Assembly (NCBI GenBank): GCA_028023455.1
Contig: JAQFVV010000151.1
Coordinates: 1,476,097-1,540,096 of the forward strand
Length of the DNA: 64,000 nucleotides
From: Epiperipatus broadwayi
Taxonomy: Eukaryota; Onychophora; Udeonychophora; Euonychophora; Peripatidae
Direction: 5' to 3'
The notes under the pieces are model-generated. The model searched no databases. It was not told the origin of the DNA and saw only the letters and a program-made list of their open reading frames with translations. The position numbers and the translations under genes were made by a program. Positions 1 through 11,720 of this stretch are shown here, piece after piece (positions within the stretch are counted from its first letter, which is position 1; the number at the start of each line of letters is the position of its first letter).

Positions 1-1855
1 TCCAATGTTACAGTAAATGGGAGGAATTTCTTTAAGCCGATTTTCAAATTTCTTACATTTTTTTAATCTTTGAAAGCTTACAAGGCAATTATTTACAACC
101 ACTTAAAAAGATTTTAACTGGGAAGTGGACTTTGCCATTACATACATAAACTGGTATCTTTAACTACATGATTCGTGATCATGTGACTATAGTTATTTAA
201 GTGAGATAGTGTGCCCTGTGTGGTTTAATGTGGTAGTAGAATGACAAATTTGTATGGCAGCTCAGTTCCTTCCAATGCTCAAGCTTCTTCCGATTTCCAA
301 AAAAAATAAGCTATTCGATAATTTTTCTTTTTATTAATGGAAATTTCATTTTTAAAGTAGAATATCAATTGTAGATAGTTCTGCGTGGATAATGAACTTT
401 CTTTAATATGTGATAATATGTCTTACTAAATTTAATGTCAAATCTGATGGGGTTGTGAATATTTAGAACTTTGCCAGAAGAACTTTTATGTCTTGCACCA
501 CTTTTTATTTTTTTACGCTTTCAAGAAATCATCAATTAAGTTCTCTTAACTTAAAGTAAGTGTTAAACGGTGATAGTGGTTTAAGAGTGGTCAACTTAAT
601 TGTTTATATTTACAGCATATTTAATGGTGGAATATATGATGTAATAGATAATCATTTCAGAATGGTTGGACTTGATATTGGCCAGTAATATTTCTCATAA
701 TTTAATAGGGCATATAACATGTTGGTAGGAACATTATCCTACGACAAATGATATCCTCCCCAAAAAAACAATTTTTAGAAATAATTGTATCTATTTATTA
801 ATGTGTTAGGGAATATTGATTCTTGAGGTGGTATAATAATTTAGATGAAAAAATGATTATAATATTTGGATGGAATTAGGAAAAGATCCTAATATTTGAA
901 GATTAAGTTTCCACTTCCTTACAGCGGTATCTCATCTAATTCTAAATCAAAATATGATCGATGAAGATAATAGCAAGCCCATTCCCATAAGGATGATTAA
1001 AGCTAGCAGAACTTGTTCACAGCAATTTGATCCTATCCATCTGAATACAGCATCTTCCAAAGATAATCCCTCAACTACTGGCATATTATTTCATCTCAAG
1101 AAGATTCACTTTCAAAGAATACATAATACTCAGCAATAATGTTTGAAGTTATTTGGGTTTTACAATTGCTACTGTTTTGTTTTCTTATCAAACTTGTGGA
1201 GTCATTTCTGTTTGAATAATTTATTTTGCCACCAAAATTTTTGGTATGGCATCCCGAGTTTTTATATAAATAAAAAACTGGATAATGTCAACTTTTGGAT
1301 TTAAAAGAAGCTGGAAGAAATTGTGTACTAACATCTATTGTAAAGAAGAACTCACCCAATGTTCAGCGATCTCGATTTCATCAATCTCTAGCGTAAAAGA
1401 CTATGATTTATCCTTACACTCATCTTTAAAGCCTTTTGAAAGAATCTGAAGAGATTTTATTACTTTGTCATATCTTTAGTATTCATACAATATTTAAGAT
1501 GAATTTTTGCTGCTTCATTAAGATCCTTAACACTTCATTGCAACAATGTTAAATGCTGATCCATATCAATCTGACGATAGCTGTATCATTTGTTAATGAA
1601 CAATTCAAGGAAATGAGTTATTTATAAACTAAGTCTTCATTAATAAAGTCATTTTTCTTAGAATATTCCATATCTCATCATGATCAACTCAATTAAATAT
1701 TTTGCGGCAGTTTAAAAAAAAAATAGATATTACACTTAAAAAAAAAAATAAACAAATTAATACAGCAACAAATAATATTGTTAAATGTCACCACTACACT
1801 AATAAAAAAAATTTTTCAAAATGTTCACCATGAAATCTGGTCATCCCCCTACCTA
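1..1855. other. non-coding flank, no gene recognised
   Basis: AT-rich sequence with no convincing coding signal on either strand. A weak match to the SINE-T head (GTGGTTTAATG followed by GTAGTAGAATGAC) lies near 213-300. The short open frame at 954-1139 has no recognisable motif and looks fortuitous. Confidence 0.5.
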
Positions 1856-1974
1856 AAGAATATAAACTTTTTCATATGTCAAATGCATTGACCGGGAAGC
1901 GAACCCGGGCCAGCTGTTTGGAAGGCAGCTGTGCTAATTACTAGGCCATCAATGCTTGACAAGAATATAAACTT
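1856..1974 (-). mobile_element. SINE-G copy with tRNA-Gly(TCC)-like head and 14-bp target duplication
   Basis: On the minus strand 1955-1884 reads as a 72-nt tRNA-Gly-like sequence. It has a perfect 7-bp acceptor stem (GCATTGA with TCAATGC), an intact T arm (CCGGG, TTCGCTT, CCCGG) and TCC in the anticodon loop. The D arm pairs poorly and the anticodon stem has an A opposite C at the loop-closing pair. The 5' leader TTGTCAAG and 3' tail TTGACATATGAAAAA are shared with copies at 22.1 and 38.1 kb. Perfect 14-bp direct repeats (aagaatataaactt) at 1856-1869 and 1961-1974 show it was inserted by retrotransposition, so this is a SINE and not a resident tRNA gene. Confidence 0.85.
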
Positions 1975-2262
1975 CTGTATCTACGATATCAAAAATCCAC
2001 TCAGTACAAGAAGCATTCTTGCACGAATATGTAATATGAATATACTGTTTTTACCTTAATACTTGACCTTTTAAATTTAATGAAAATTTTATTCTACGAA
2101 AAAAGTTTCTTAAATGGTAAAATATTAAATATTTCAGATTTCCTTAAAAATTTTGAACCCATAACTAAATAACAGTGTATTCCAGGAGTGGTGAAGTTCT
2201 TTGGTAATCAACCCATAAATAATATTTTTTGTACATTTTTAAATGATCAAGAGTTGCAGTAG

Positions 2263-2439
2263 TCATTTTTGGGACTAATTTTAGTAGGAGTGATGCAGGC
2301 CTTTAAGACTGCAGAAAGAAATTTGCTGTTAACCGGAAGAAGACCCTTTGATTTTGGAGGCCTTAAAAAACCCGAGCAGGGCAAATTTATAATGTGCACT
2401 CTATATGCTATTGTTATTGCAGCTGTTATTACCGTGTGA
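2263..2439 (+). CDS. orphan exon-like ORF, possible last exon of an unidentified membrane protein
   Basis: I do not recognise this protein. An AG at 2261-2262 is followed by 58 codons ending in TGA at 2437-2439; the in-frame codon just before is a stop, so the frame must start here if real. The peptide has a hydrophobic run at residues 2-10, a polar middle with TGRRPFDFGG and KKPEQGKF, then a second hydrophobic segment (MCTLYAIVIAAVITV) running to the stop. Codons are more GC-rich than the surroundings, which favours true coding sequence. If real, it would be the 3' exon of a plus-strand gene converging on lowfat. No upstream exon or poly(A) signal was identified, and a gene relic is equally possible. 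Confidence 0.33.
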   Translation, partial: SFLGLILVGVMQAFKTAERNLLLTGRRPFDFGGLKKPEQGKFIMCTLYAIVIAAVITV

Positions 2440-2631
2440 TTATTTTTATAGTATATGAACATGGATGGGCTGCTCACCAACATGCATTAACCAATGTGGT
2501 GAGTTTATTGTGCTTTTACTTCTCAGTTTAAAACACTGTGGTCTTTCTTCTCAGTTGCCTGAATGTTCTTAACTGAAATCAGTTGAGTTTTCTTGAAGCA
2601 GAATGAATGTGCGTATGAATGAATTTTTTTT

Positions 2632-2840
2632 TTTTTAAGTCTTAAACTGTATTCTAAGAGATTGTAAAAGACCCAGAAAGAATACCACATGTGAGATGGA
2701 TGGGTGACATAAGTATGCTGGGAAGATATGGAGAAGAGAGGCTACAGATCGGAGAAGATGGATTGAATTTGAAAAGATCTTCATCCTGCACTGGCTCAAT
2801 AATGGTTTGACAGTGATGATGATGATACAGACCATCAAAT
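2632..2840 (+). mobile_element. RTE-type LINE, 3' end only
   Basis: Reading PRDCKRPRK followed by remnants of the basic/tryptophan C-terminus matches the other RTE-like copies in this window (18.2, 34.4, 39.3, 56.9 kb). The copy ends in a short GATGAT repeat tail near 2815-2830, as those do. It is strongly 5' truncated and has no coding capacity. Confidence 0.7.
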
Positions 2841-3926
2841 GTTCAAATACTATTTTTAAAAATCCACCTTAACGAACTATAAAAGACAATAGAAGAAAAA
2901 AATTCATGATTTTGCTACTAAAAAAGAAAAGAAACAGAAGTCTTAACCAAGCTGTTGTATAGAACAGCAGAAATTTTAACTGGTTTCATGTAAAATTTAG
3001 TTTAAAAATATCTGTTTTTAACTTATCTTTAAAGCATTTATGTAATAATAGATTATTAATATAAAAGATTAGGAAAAATGGCAGTGAAAATCATTATTGC
3101 TTCAGAAACTGCACTGAGAATATTTTGAGAACTGCAAAAAGCTGGCAACCTGTTGCTTGCCCAACTTTGGTATCTTGGGACTGCACGTGGCTCATGATCC
3201 ACAGTTTTGCCTGCCATCGCTAGCTTTGGCATTCACGTGTGGCTCATAACCACAGTTGTCCCACTTTTAGTATATACCAATGGTGCTCAGGATCTGAAAT
3301 TATGATATACTCGTCATGGTTGCTTTATCAAAATCTTCAAATATGGATATTATTAAATTTTCATCAGCAGTGCTAAATACCATTGGACCACCTGCATAGT
3401 TTAATCTAGAGTGATAAAGAACAAAAACAATTAACATTATTATAAAAAAGATATTGTTTTGTAAACAATATTTTTATTTCAAGGCAAATATACATATTTT
3501 ATTTATGCCAGTTTTATTATTAAAAAAATAAACTTAAAAATTCCAATATTAAGGCAAAATATTCCCATAATAATGTCCAAAATGTATAATTAAAAGAGTA
3601 ATAAAAAAAAAATATCTCAAAATAGTGACGACTTATTGGGAATACAAAATAATTTTCCATTGAGTAAAAAAAAAAATAGCTTCACGTATAAAAAAATTGC
3701 ATAAACAAGACCCGATATATCATTTAATAAAAAAAATGTCACTTTTTCACAGTTCAAAGAAACTGTACTCTTTTAAAGAAAATTTTGTTCCCTTGTTCTA
3801 ATAAACTGAAATTATCACAGTTTTAGATACATCCCTGGTCAATGTTTGATCAAATTCCAATACAGCATAGAGAATGAAATTTTGTAAAATAGAAAGAAAA
3901 ATAAATTTCAATAAATGTATATAAAT
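2841..3926. other. region downstream of lowfat, probable 3' UTR and flank
   Basis: No gene is seen. A degenerate duplication of about 50 bp lies at 3161-3262, each half containing GTGGCTCAT and CCACAGTT. Several minus-strand AATAAA hexamers occur (for example at 3478-3473), but in such AT-rich DNA none can be chosen as the lowfat poly(A) signal. Confidence 0.4.
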
Positions 3927-4340
<414 letters not shown>

Positions 4341-4689
4341 CTAAAAATAAAAATAAAATTTAAGAATATGTTTTCATATAAATATATATGTATTTTGAAA
4401 ATTATAAGTATTATATATATATATATGCAATATCTATAACTTATGCTTTATTTGAAATCTGTGATGCTCTAAAGATTGATGGGGAAAGAAGAGGATAAAT
4501 AGGTGATGATATAAGTGGATTCTACTATAATAATAATCGATCCACAACTGAAGTTTAAAACTAAATGTAAACTTATTCTGTAAAGATGATAATCCCATCA
4601 TCACCAAGAGTTTACACTATAATGGGAATGCTGTTTAATAATAATGGTTTATAGTATATGCCACTGAAAACTCCAAATCAGGAACTGTA

Positions 4690-5530
4690 ATTTATTTTAC
4701 TCCAGTCAACTTGAATAATTAATAGATAGTCGGCTATATCTGTGAGAGCTCTCTTCATTCTATTTCAGAGCCATCTATTGTAGACTTTAGTAATCAGTGG
4801 ATACTTAATAACAGTGCTATTATAACTATAAGCGCTATGAGCAATTTTCTTCACTCTGTTCTATAACCATTTACTGTAAGTTTTGAGTACTAGATTCTAA
4901 AATGGGAGTGCTATTATATTTACAAATGTTACGAGCAATTCTCTTCACTCTACTTCAGAGCCATCTATTGTTAATTAAGTAACTGATACTAGAAACTAGT
5001 GTTATTTTTACATACATGAATATTTCTTTTTACTCGAAAGTGATCAATTGTAAATTTGAATAATGGATGGATAATAGATACTAATACTATTATATCTATA
5101 GGTACTATTATATTTATAGATGTTATGAGCTCTCTTCATTCCAAAGCCATTTATTATACATTTTGAGTAATCAGATAAATAGATAGTAGTACTATTAGTT
5201 TTACAGCAATCCTCTTCCCTCTACTCCAAAGCCATCTATTGTAAGCTTGAGTAATCAATGGATAGTAAATAGTAGTGCCATTTATAAGCAATTTTCTTCA
5301 TTATAATTCATAGTCATCTACTGAAAGCTTGAGAAATCAATGGATACTAATATTATTTTTACAGGGTGTTGTTAATAATTTTCATTTTACTCCAAAGCTA
5401 TACATTGTAAATTTGAATAATTGATAGTGAAATACTAGTGTTACTTTTGCAGCTATGATGAATAATTCTTTATTTCACTGCTTGAATGATCCATGGATGA
5501 TAGACGGTACTACATTTTGCTATTGTACCT
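4690..5530. repeat. diverged tandem array, about 88-bp unit, in the last lowfat intron
   Basis: The motif agccatctattgtaag, then a GAGTAATCAATGGATA-like stretch, then gtgctattata, then tcttcactct, recurs with variations near 4782, 4870, 4961, 5042, 5140, 5232, 5313 and 5395. That is about nine copies spaced 80-98 bp. Copies are heavily diverged, so the array is old. It fills most of the 1.34 kb intron (4341-5678). The same unit appears as arms of a hairpin element at 48.2-48.5 kb and singly near 56.17 kb. Confidence 0.7.
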
Positions 5531-5651
5531 ACAAATATTAGAAGCAAAAAATAACTTAAAATTTTAGGAGTGCTTTATGTTAAAAGACTGGTCAACTATT
5601 CCTTGATAACACATTCAATTGCTTTAAAATTTTTATAGAAACTTGTCATTA

Positions 5652-5819
<168 letters not shown>

Positions 5820-6309
5820 CTAAAACAAAGAAAGAGAAAAAATGCTATAATGCATTCTAAAAATTAAATAATTAAAAGCATGTAAATATAACACACACAC
5901 AAGTATTTATTTATAAAAGAAATACATTAAACTTGGTAAAGATAAAGGCTCTGAGGCTAACCACCTCACAGTAATTATATCACCTGGAGGATTTTTAAGA
6001 GTATAGACTGTTAAGATTTTTTATGCTCTATACATTAAAGTTTCTAAGAGAAAGTATACTAAATAATAAAAGAAAAAAAAAATTGCAAAAGTAATTTGGC
6101 AATATATATATATATTTCATTTAGAAAGCCTAATAAGCTAATTTTCTCTGACTAAACTAATATTAGCTTTTAATGTATCTGGATGACATGCTAGCTAGAT
6201 ACTCCAAAATGTTAAGCATTTGCTACAGAATTAATTTGTGTATGTATATCACCATCAAATATTGCTAAAAGTTAACATTTGCACACTAGCCTAGACTGCT
6301 TTGGATAAA

Positions 6310-6545
6310 GGTAAATCTTATTCTAGTCAATAATGGATACCCATTTATTGACAAACATGCAATGTGTTCGCTGATGAATTGACTATAAGCTGATTCAACT
6401 AACTGGAAGGAAAATTATTTTCTGGATACTAAAATTATGAAATTTACTTGGTCTGGATTCAAACCCATATTGCTGGCATGACAGTTGAAAGTGCTTACCA
6501 CTACATATCATATGTTCTTATTCTACCACTGTACCGAAGCATGCA
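6310..6545 (-). mobile_element. SINE-D copy (tRNA-derived)
   Basis: On the minus strand there is an A-box-like TAGTGGTAAGCA and a B-box GGGTTTGAATCC (about 6500-6450), followed by a body that recurs at 9.1 kb and, in plus orientation, at 43.9 kb. The body includes the complement of cccatttattgaca. The open frame read across it is fortuitous. Confidence 0.6.
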
Positions 6546-6699
6546 TCAGTTCTTCCTTAAGATTATCTTAATTTGGTCGGCTTTCAGTCTCTTTAGTTAT
6601 CTTCTATATATTATTGATACTTTATCACTATAACTTTCTTTATCCACTTTTTCAATTTATTTGCATTTCTAATTTATCTTCTTGGTTAATGTTCATTTT

Positions 6700-7455
6700 C
6701 ATACTTAATCATTTAGCGAAGCTCTTTTAATTCCAATTAAACTCACCATAATAATAAAATTGTTTCTTGCTCAGGAATTCTTTAAAAAAAAATGGAACAC
6801 TAAAGTGGCAGAAAGGAGCAACAATCAATCGATGGAATCTGCCACTTTACCACCCCACCAAACTGTGCAGATGATTTTCAGTAACGACTTAGCATTCATA
6901 TTAATAACCACTTTTCAATTATTCAATAACTGTGATATTAAAATAAATGTAGGTGTGCAAGTTGTATTTTCGAATCTAATCCCTTACTAATGTTAGAGAA
7001 ATTTCAACGATAAAAGGCATTTTATAAATATATTTAAACTAAATTAGATTTCAGCGAAGTACCTTGAGTCTAAGGTTTCTTCAATTATTTTTTTAACAAT
7101 AATGCATTTATCACTGAGATATTTATAAACTACAAATAGTTTATTAGTAAGCTTCAATCAGATAAAAATAAAATAAAAAAATTTAAAGAAATGCTATTAT
7201 TCATATAAATGCACCAAAAAGCAGTAAAAAGATAAATAAATTTCACAGTATTCTTGATATTATTCCAATCAAGATAAAGTGTATTGCTTCTATTCAGAAA
7301 TAGCCTAAGAATATAACGAGTGTCCGCATGTTTTGATTTTGGTTGCATAATATCACGAATACTATGAAAGTTGAAAAAAATTGTTTATTTTTTAACGTTT
7401 TTTTTTTTTTAATTTTTAGTACATTTATAAAAATGTTTCTATAAAAAAAAAATTT
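6700..7455. other. intronic spacer, no gene recognised
   Basis: AT-rich sequence without recognisable domains. Short open frames here are not conserved with anything I know. Confidence 0.4.
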
Positions 7456-7459
7456 AATA

Positions 7460-8556
7460 TACGCCTGGGTCTCTTTTTACGCGGACTTATTTAACACGAT
7501 TTTGAAGTTACGCGATTCATAATTTCACCGGAAGTTGAGCTCCGATAATACGCTATTACTTTAAATAATAAATTTCGTGCGCTTACGTTATATTGAAAAT
7601 AATAGCACATTATTAGAATTCGACTTTAAACTTAGTAATTAATTTTCAGTGCTTTATAATAGTAAGATTTTATGCAATAATGAAATTAAAATCATAATTT
7701 CCATATTTTATGTATACACACATTAAATTTTACAAGATTATAATGTAAATTTGTTCAAACATTGTGCGTGTTAATTTTGCATTTTAAATCACATTCTGTT
7801 TTTGCTTTTTAAAAAAGAACGTAATCAATTATTAATCGTTTAGTGTCCACAAGTTTATTTTTAAAAGGTCAGTAATAGCAGTGGGCACAATTAAATTTGA
7901 CAATTAAAATTTGATTTTTAATTGTAATTAACAATTTAAAAATTACTTACGACGACTTGAAATAATGTGATGTGAAATTTGATTTTTAAACGGAATTGAA
8001 AATTAAAGACAAAAATAAGAATTTAATTTTTAGTTGTTAGTTTTAATTAAATTTTTCCCAGCAGTGGTGAATAAATGTCTTTTTATTATCATAAGTCTAA
8101 GTTCATAAACAATTAATAAAATCATCGTCTCAAAGATTAATTACGTTGTCAACAGAAAAACATTAGCACAACATGAGAGTGCAAATGAACGTGTGTTTCA
8201 GCAAATAGCGATAATAATTAAAACGTGTATTAAAAAATGTAAATTACCGTACAGTAAATTATGCATAAAAATATATTATTTTGAATAAAATTAAATATTA
8301 TAGTTAAAAAAAGTTTGTCTTGTATCAATTTTTTTCAAATTTGAAATTTTTTATTAGTCATATTTTATTTCCTTATATTTTTTTGCGTGAATTTTAAAGT
8401 AAATTTTACGTTGGTGCTTTGCTTTTATGCGAATTTTGAAAAATCACAGACCGCATCCCCCCCCTTTTTCAATGTAAGTTACGTCTATTTTTGCGCGATT
8501 TTGTTTGCGTGTGTTTTCTGAGGAACCTATCTCGCGTAAAACGAGACCCAGGTGTA
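7460..8556. mobile_element. non-autonomous DNA transposon with TA target duplication
   Basis: The left end CGCCTGGGTCTCTTTTTACG (from 7462) and the reverse complement of the right end CACCTGGGTCTCGTTTTACG (ending 8554) are matching terminal inverted repeats, 20 of the first 22 bases identical. Both ends are flanked by TA. The 1.09 kb interior has no transposase. TA duplication fits the Tc1/mariner/pogo superfamily. The ends are much richer in CG than their surroundings. A pogo/Tigger-type transposase relic lies at 41.3 kb, but common origin is not shown. Confidence 0.75.
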
Positions 8557-9084
8557 TGTATTTTTTAATTTTATATATAGTTCCAAAAATTAAGTTTAGG
8601 TACAACTTAGTTACTACTTGATGGCAGTACTATAAAAAATCAATAGTCCCACAAAAAATTTAAATTTTTCACTTTTTTTTTTTTTGCTAAAATTGTTTGC
8701 AAACCCTAAAAAAAATGTATTGTCATAATAAATGTATATGTATGTACAGTTTTAACTAGATCATAAATTGGGAAATGGGTGAAAATTGTGTTACAAAATT
8801 TCACAGACAAAAAAAAAACAAGTGTATATAAAAGATGAAAGGAAAAGACCCCTAAGAAAGGTAAATAGAAATATTTTCTTGGAGATTTATCTATATTATA
8901 AAAAAAACTATATAAATATCAATTTTATTACATTTTCTAATTTCATATTACTATTATATAGGTAAAAGTTTAGCCCACTATAAGACAAAATGAATTTCCA
9001 AAAACTCATCGTAAATAAGCTGTGAAAGAAAAGATAGTATTTATCAGATGATGAGGGGTTTGAGCATTTTTCCAACCCTGTTTT
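8557..9084. other. intronic spacer, nothing recognised
   Basis: AT-rich with short A and T homopolymers. No ORF or repeat family was assigned. Confidence 0.4.
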
Positions 9085-9300
9085 TATCTATTAGTTAAGA
9101 ATAGACATCCATTTACTGACTATAATAGGATGCTTAGCTGGGTTGGCTATAAGCTAATTACCCGAGAGAAAAATTCCAAGCCTGTTTAGAAAAAAATTTC
9201 AAATTTATTTAATCCAAGTTCAAACTCAGGATTTAGGCATGGCAAACAGAAATTATTGTTTGCATCATGAAACCCCATTATTGTTTCCTTCACACTACTG
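9085..9300 (-). mobile_element. SINE-D copy, degenerate
   Basis: The body motif acatccatttactgacta followed by ggttggctataagct matches the 6.3 kb copy (cccatttattgacaaac, gactataagctgatt). The B-box region on the minus strand reads GAGTTTGAACTTGG. The tRNA-like head is eroded. Confidence 0.5.
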
Positions 9301-10980
9301 TATACGTATTGTTATAGTTTATAAAAGGAATTGTTTTCCAGAGGAAGCAACACATACACTACTTATCAAAATATTTTACATATGACAGAAATCTATTGAG
9401 TATTTTTCATGAGAAAGATCTCTATACTAAACTTGAACTTAATCACAATTAGTCAGTGGTCACTCAAGTAAAATGTTTCGGTTTGGACTGCATTCTTAAC
9501 CTATCCTGTCCTTTACTCAACTCTTAAAAACTCAGTCAATTTCTTTTCAAATCACATATCCTTTAAAATTATTTAGTTCCTTAAGAACATTTTTATCAAT
9601 ACTACATTACATTTCTGACTTAATCTTCCCCACCTACATTTTTCCTTTGAACTTATATTTTTAAAACCCAATTTTTTCTCCTTTTTCCCCAATGGCAGAT
9701 TATATATGCATTTGAGAGACCTAAGACATAAATGAGATTTGGTCACCTAACTAACATTGTAAAATATTGATACTTTTAAGTAAGAAATTTGATTGAAATT
9801 TTTTATAACGAAAATATATTCAAAATAAATACAATTACTGATTTAAGATAATAAGGCTGATTTTGCTCAATGCTATTAATAATCTCAATCTGTTAACAGT
9901 CCAAATGTCAATTTTATTATCTATCATTGGAGACTAGAGAACAAGGTGGAATCCACCTTTTTCTTATAAAAGATTGCCTTGACAGAAAATTGAAGATTCT
10001 TGATGTTGATAAGCACAGCTGCTTCCATGTGAATTAGCACCTGTACTTTACAAAAAAGTATTAACAGTATTTTTATATTTTTTTGATACAGCAATTTTCT
10101 CGCCCATTCTGCAAGTAGCATACATTTGTACATGAAATCAGTAATTTATGCATGAAAACCAGAATTTTTTATTAAAGTCAGCAAATCATGTTCAATGGTG
10201 CCCAACTATTGTATTATAACATTTTCAATTAATATTCTCAATAAACCATTAAAAGGTTTGGGCCAAAGCTATGAATCCAATAACGTGTCACTTGTGTTGC
10301 ACATATATATATATACATAAAAAATATCTCCATACTCAAAAAAAGTAAATTGTAAATCATTAATTAACAGATTCATTATAACTATGTTTTTTTTTTCCTG
10401 TTCACCAATCTTTGAATTGATAGATAGATAGATATAGGATCAGTTACAGTGAAAGTCCAATCTACATTTTCTTGAGATCAATGCTCAGACATCATGACTT
10501 ATACAGCTTTGAAATAAAATTTTGTGAGCCCAGAGCATGCATGCTTGAGAAAAATGCACAAAATCTGCCTCTGTTCCTTTCTTTTCTTAATCATTTAAAT
10601 CTTAATTACTCCATGTAAAGTTAACTTCCAAGCAAAACATGTAATAGGTTTCTTAAATTTAACTTCAATCTATTCTTTAGGAACAAGAAAATAACATCTG
10701 TTGAACTATTTATCAATCTTTCAAAGAAAAACAAACTTTCAAGAATTAATTAAGCCTTTTTTGCAATGTATTCCAGTGAAAAAATGGTTGTCTCCTGCAG
10801 CGCCAGCTCTGAATCAACGTGTATGTTTCATAGCACCATAATATTAGGATTTTTTTTTTTTTCAATAATTATAGTAGATCTATTCACAATCCCATTTTTT
10901 ATGACTTAAATCATAAAAACATTTTTTGATAATTCCGTCATAATCTATACCTCATTTCTTAATTTGGGATCAATACAAAA
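9301..10980. other. intronic spacer, nothing recognised
   Basis: No coding domain or repeat family was identified. A short (TAGA)n run occurs near 10420-10434. Confidence 0.4.
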
Positions 10981-10984
10981 ATGT

Positions 10985-11285
10985 CAAATTTTCTTTCATT
11001 CTTAATGTGTTCTCCTAATATATGCGTTTATTCATCCATATCTCAAGTCGATGTTACTACTACTCATCATTTTCATAATGATTAATCCACTGCCTGGATA
11101 GAAGGCTTGTTTAATCCAATGTCTCCAATCCTTAGCCTCACTTTTCCACATGACAAGAAAATTTCTTACATCCATCTCACACTTGAGATTCAATTTATTA
11201 AAACGATTGTCCATCTACTATCATCTCTTCTAGCAATATACTCAATCTAGCTTCTTAAATCTTTCACTGAAGTGTCATCTGTTAG
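10985..11285 (-). mobile_element. RTE-type LINE 3' fragment
   Basis: The complement of gtccatctactatcatctct and of atccactgcctgg followed by aaggcttg matches the C-terminal and 3' region of the copies at 39.3 and 56.9 kb. Peptide remnants include WKSEAKDWRHWIKQA, equivalent to the DR..W family motif. Confidence 0.6.
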
Positions 11286-11529
11286 TTGCATAATACCATA
11301 GTTATCAAATCGCTGATCCTACAACTTACTGGAATATATTCATTTTTCCTGTTTGGTTAGTACAATGATAAAGCCAGCAAGGAACTTCAATTGCCAACAT
11401 TAAAGCAAAACATTTCTCAATTTTAAAATCGTTTTACTTGCCAGTTTATCTAAATCTCTAATTTGACCTGCCCCCATTTAAATTTTAAAAGCTTGGCGTT
11501 TATTTTGTGTGTGTGTGTAATTGCAATTC

Positions 11530-11720
11530 TCTTTGTTATTATCATTATGTAGTATTTAATCTTTTCTTTTATTCTTAATTTTTTTTAAGTTTTCGTCTAC
11601 CTACACATTCTTTACCCCCTCATCTCTTTATTATTATCATTATACAGTATTTAATCTTTTCTTTAATCTTAATTTTTTTTAACGTTTTCGTCTACCTATA
11701 TATTCTATAACCCCTCTTAT
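11530..11720. repeat. two-copy tandem duplication, 95-bp period
   Basis: tattatcattatgtagtatt followed by taatcttttctttt and ttttcgtctacctacacatt at 11530 is repeated from 11625 with few changes. It is preceded by a (GT)n run at about 11505-11518. Confidence 0.8.

Noticed and set aside
1884-1955. A functional tRNA-Gly(TCC) gene.
   Set aside because: The D arm pairs poorly, the anticodon stem has a mismatch, the SINE-G leader and tail are present and the whole is bounded by target duplications.
3473-3478. Minus-strand AATAAA as the lowfat poly(A) signal.
   Set aside because: Several equally good hexamers occur in this AT-rich flank; none can be chosen without transcripts.
6371-6400. CTGATGA at 6373 as another hammerhead.
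   Set aside because: No GAAA, no helix II partner and no helix I pairing follow it.
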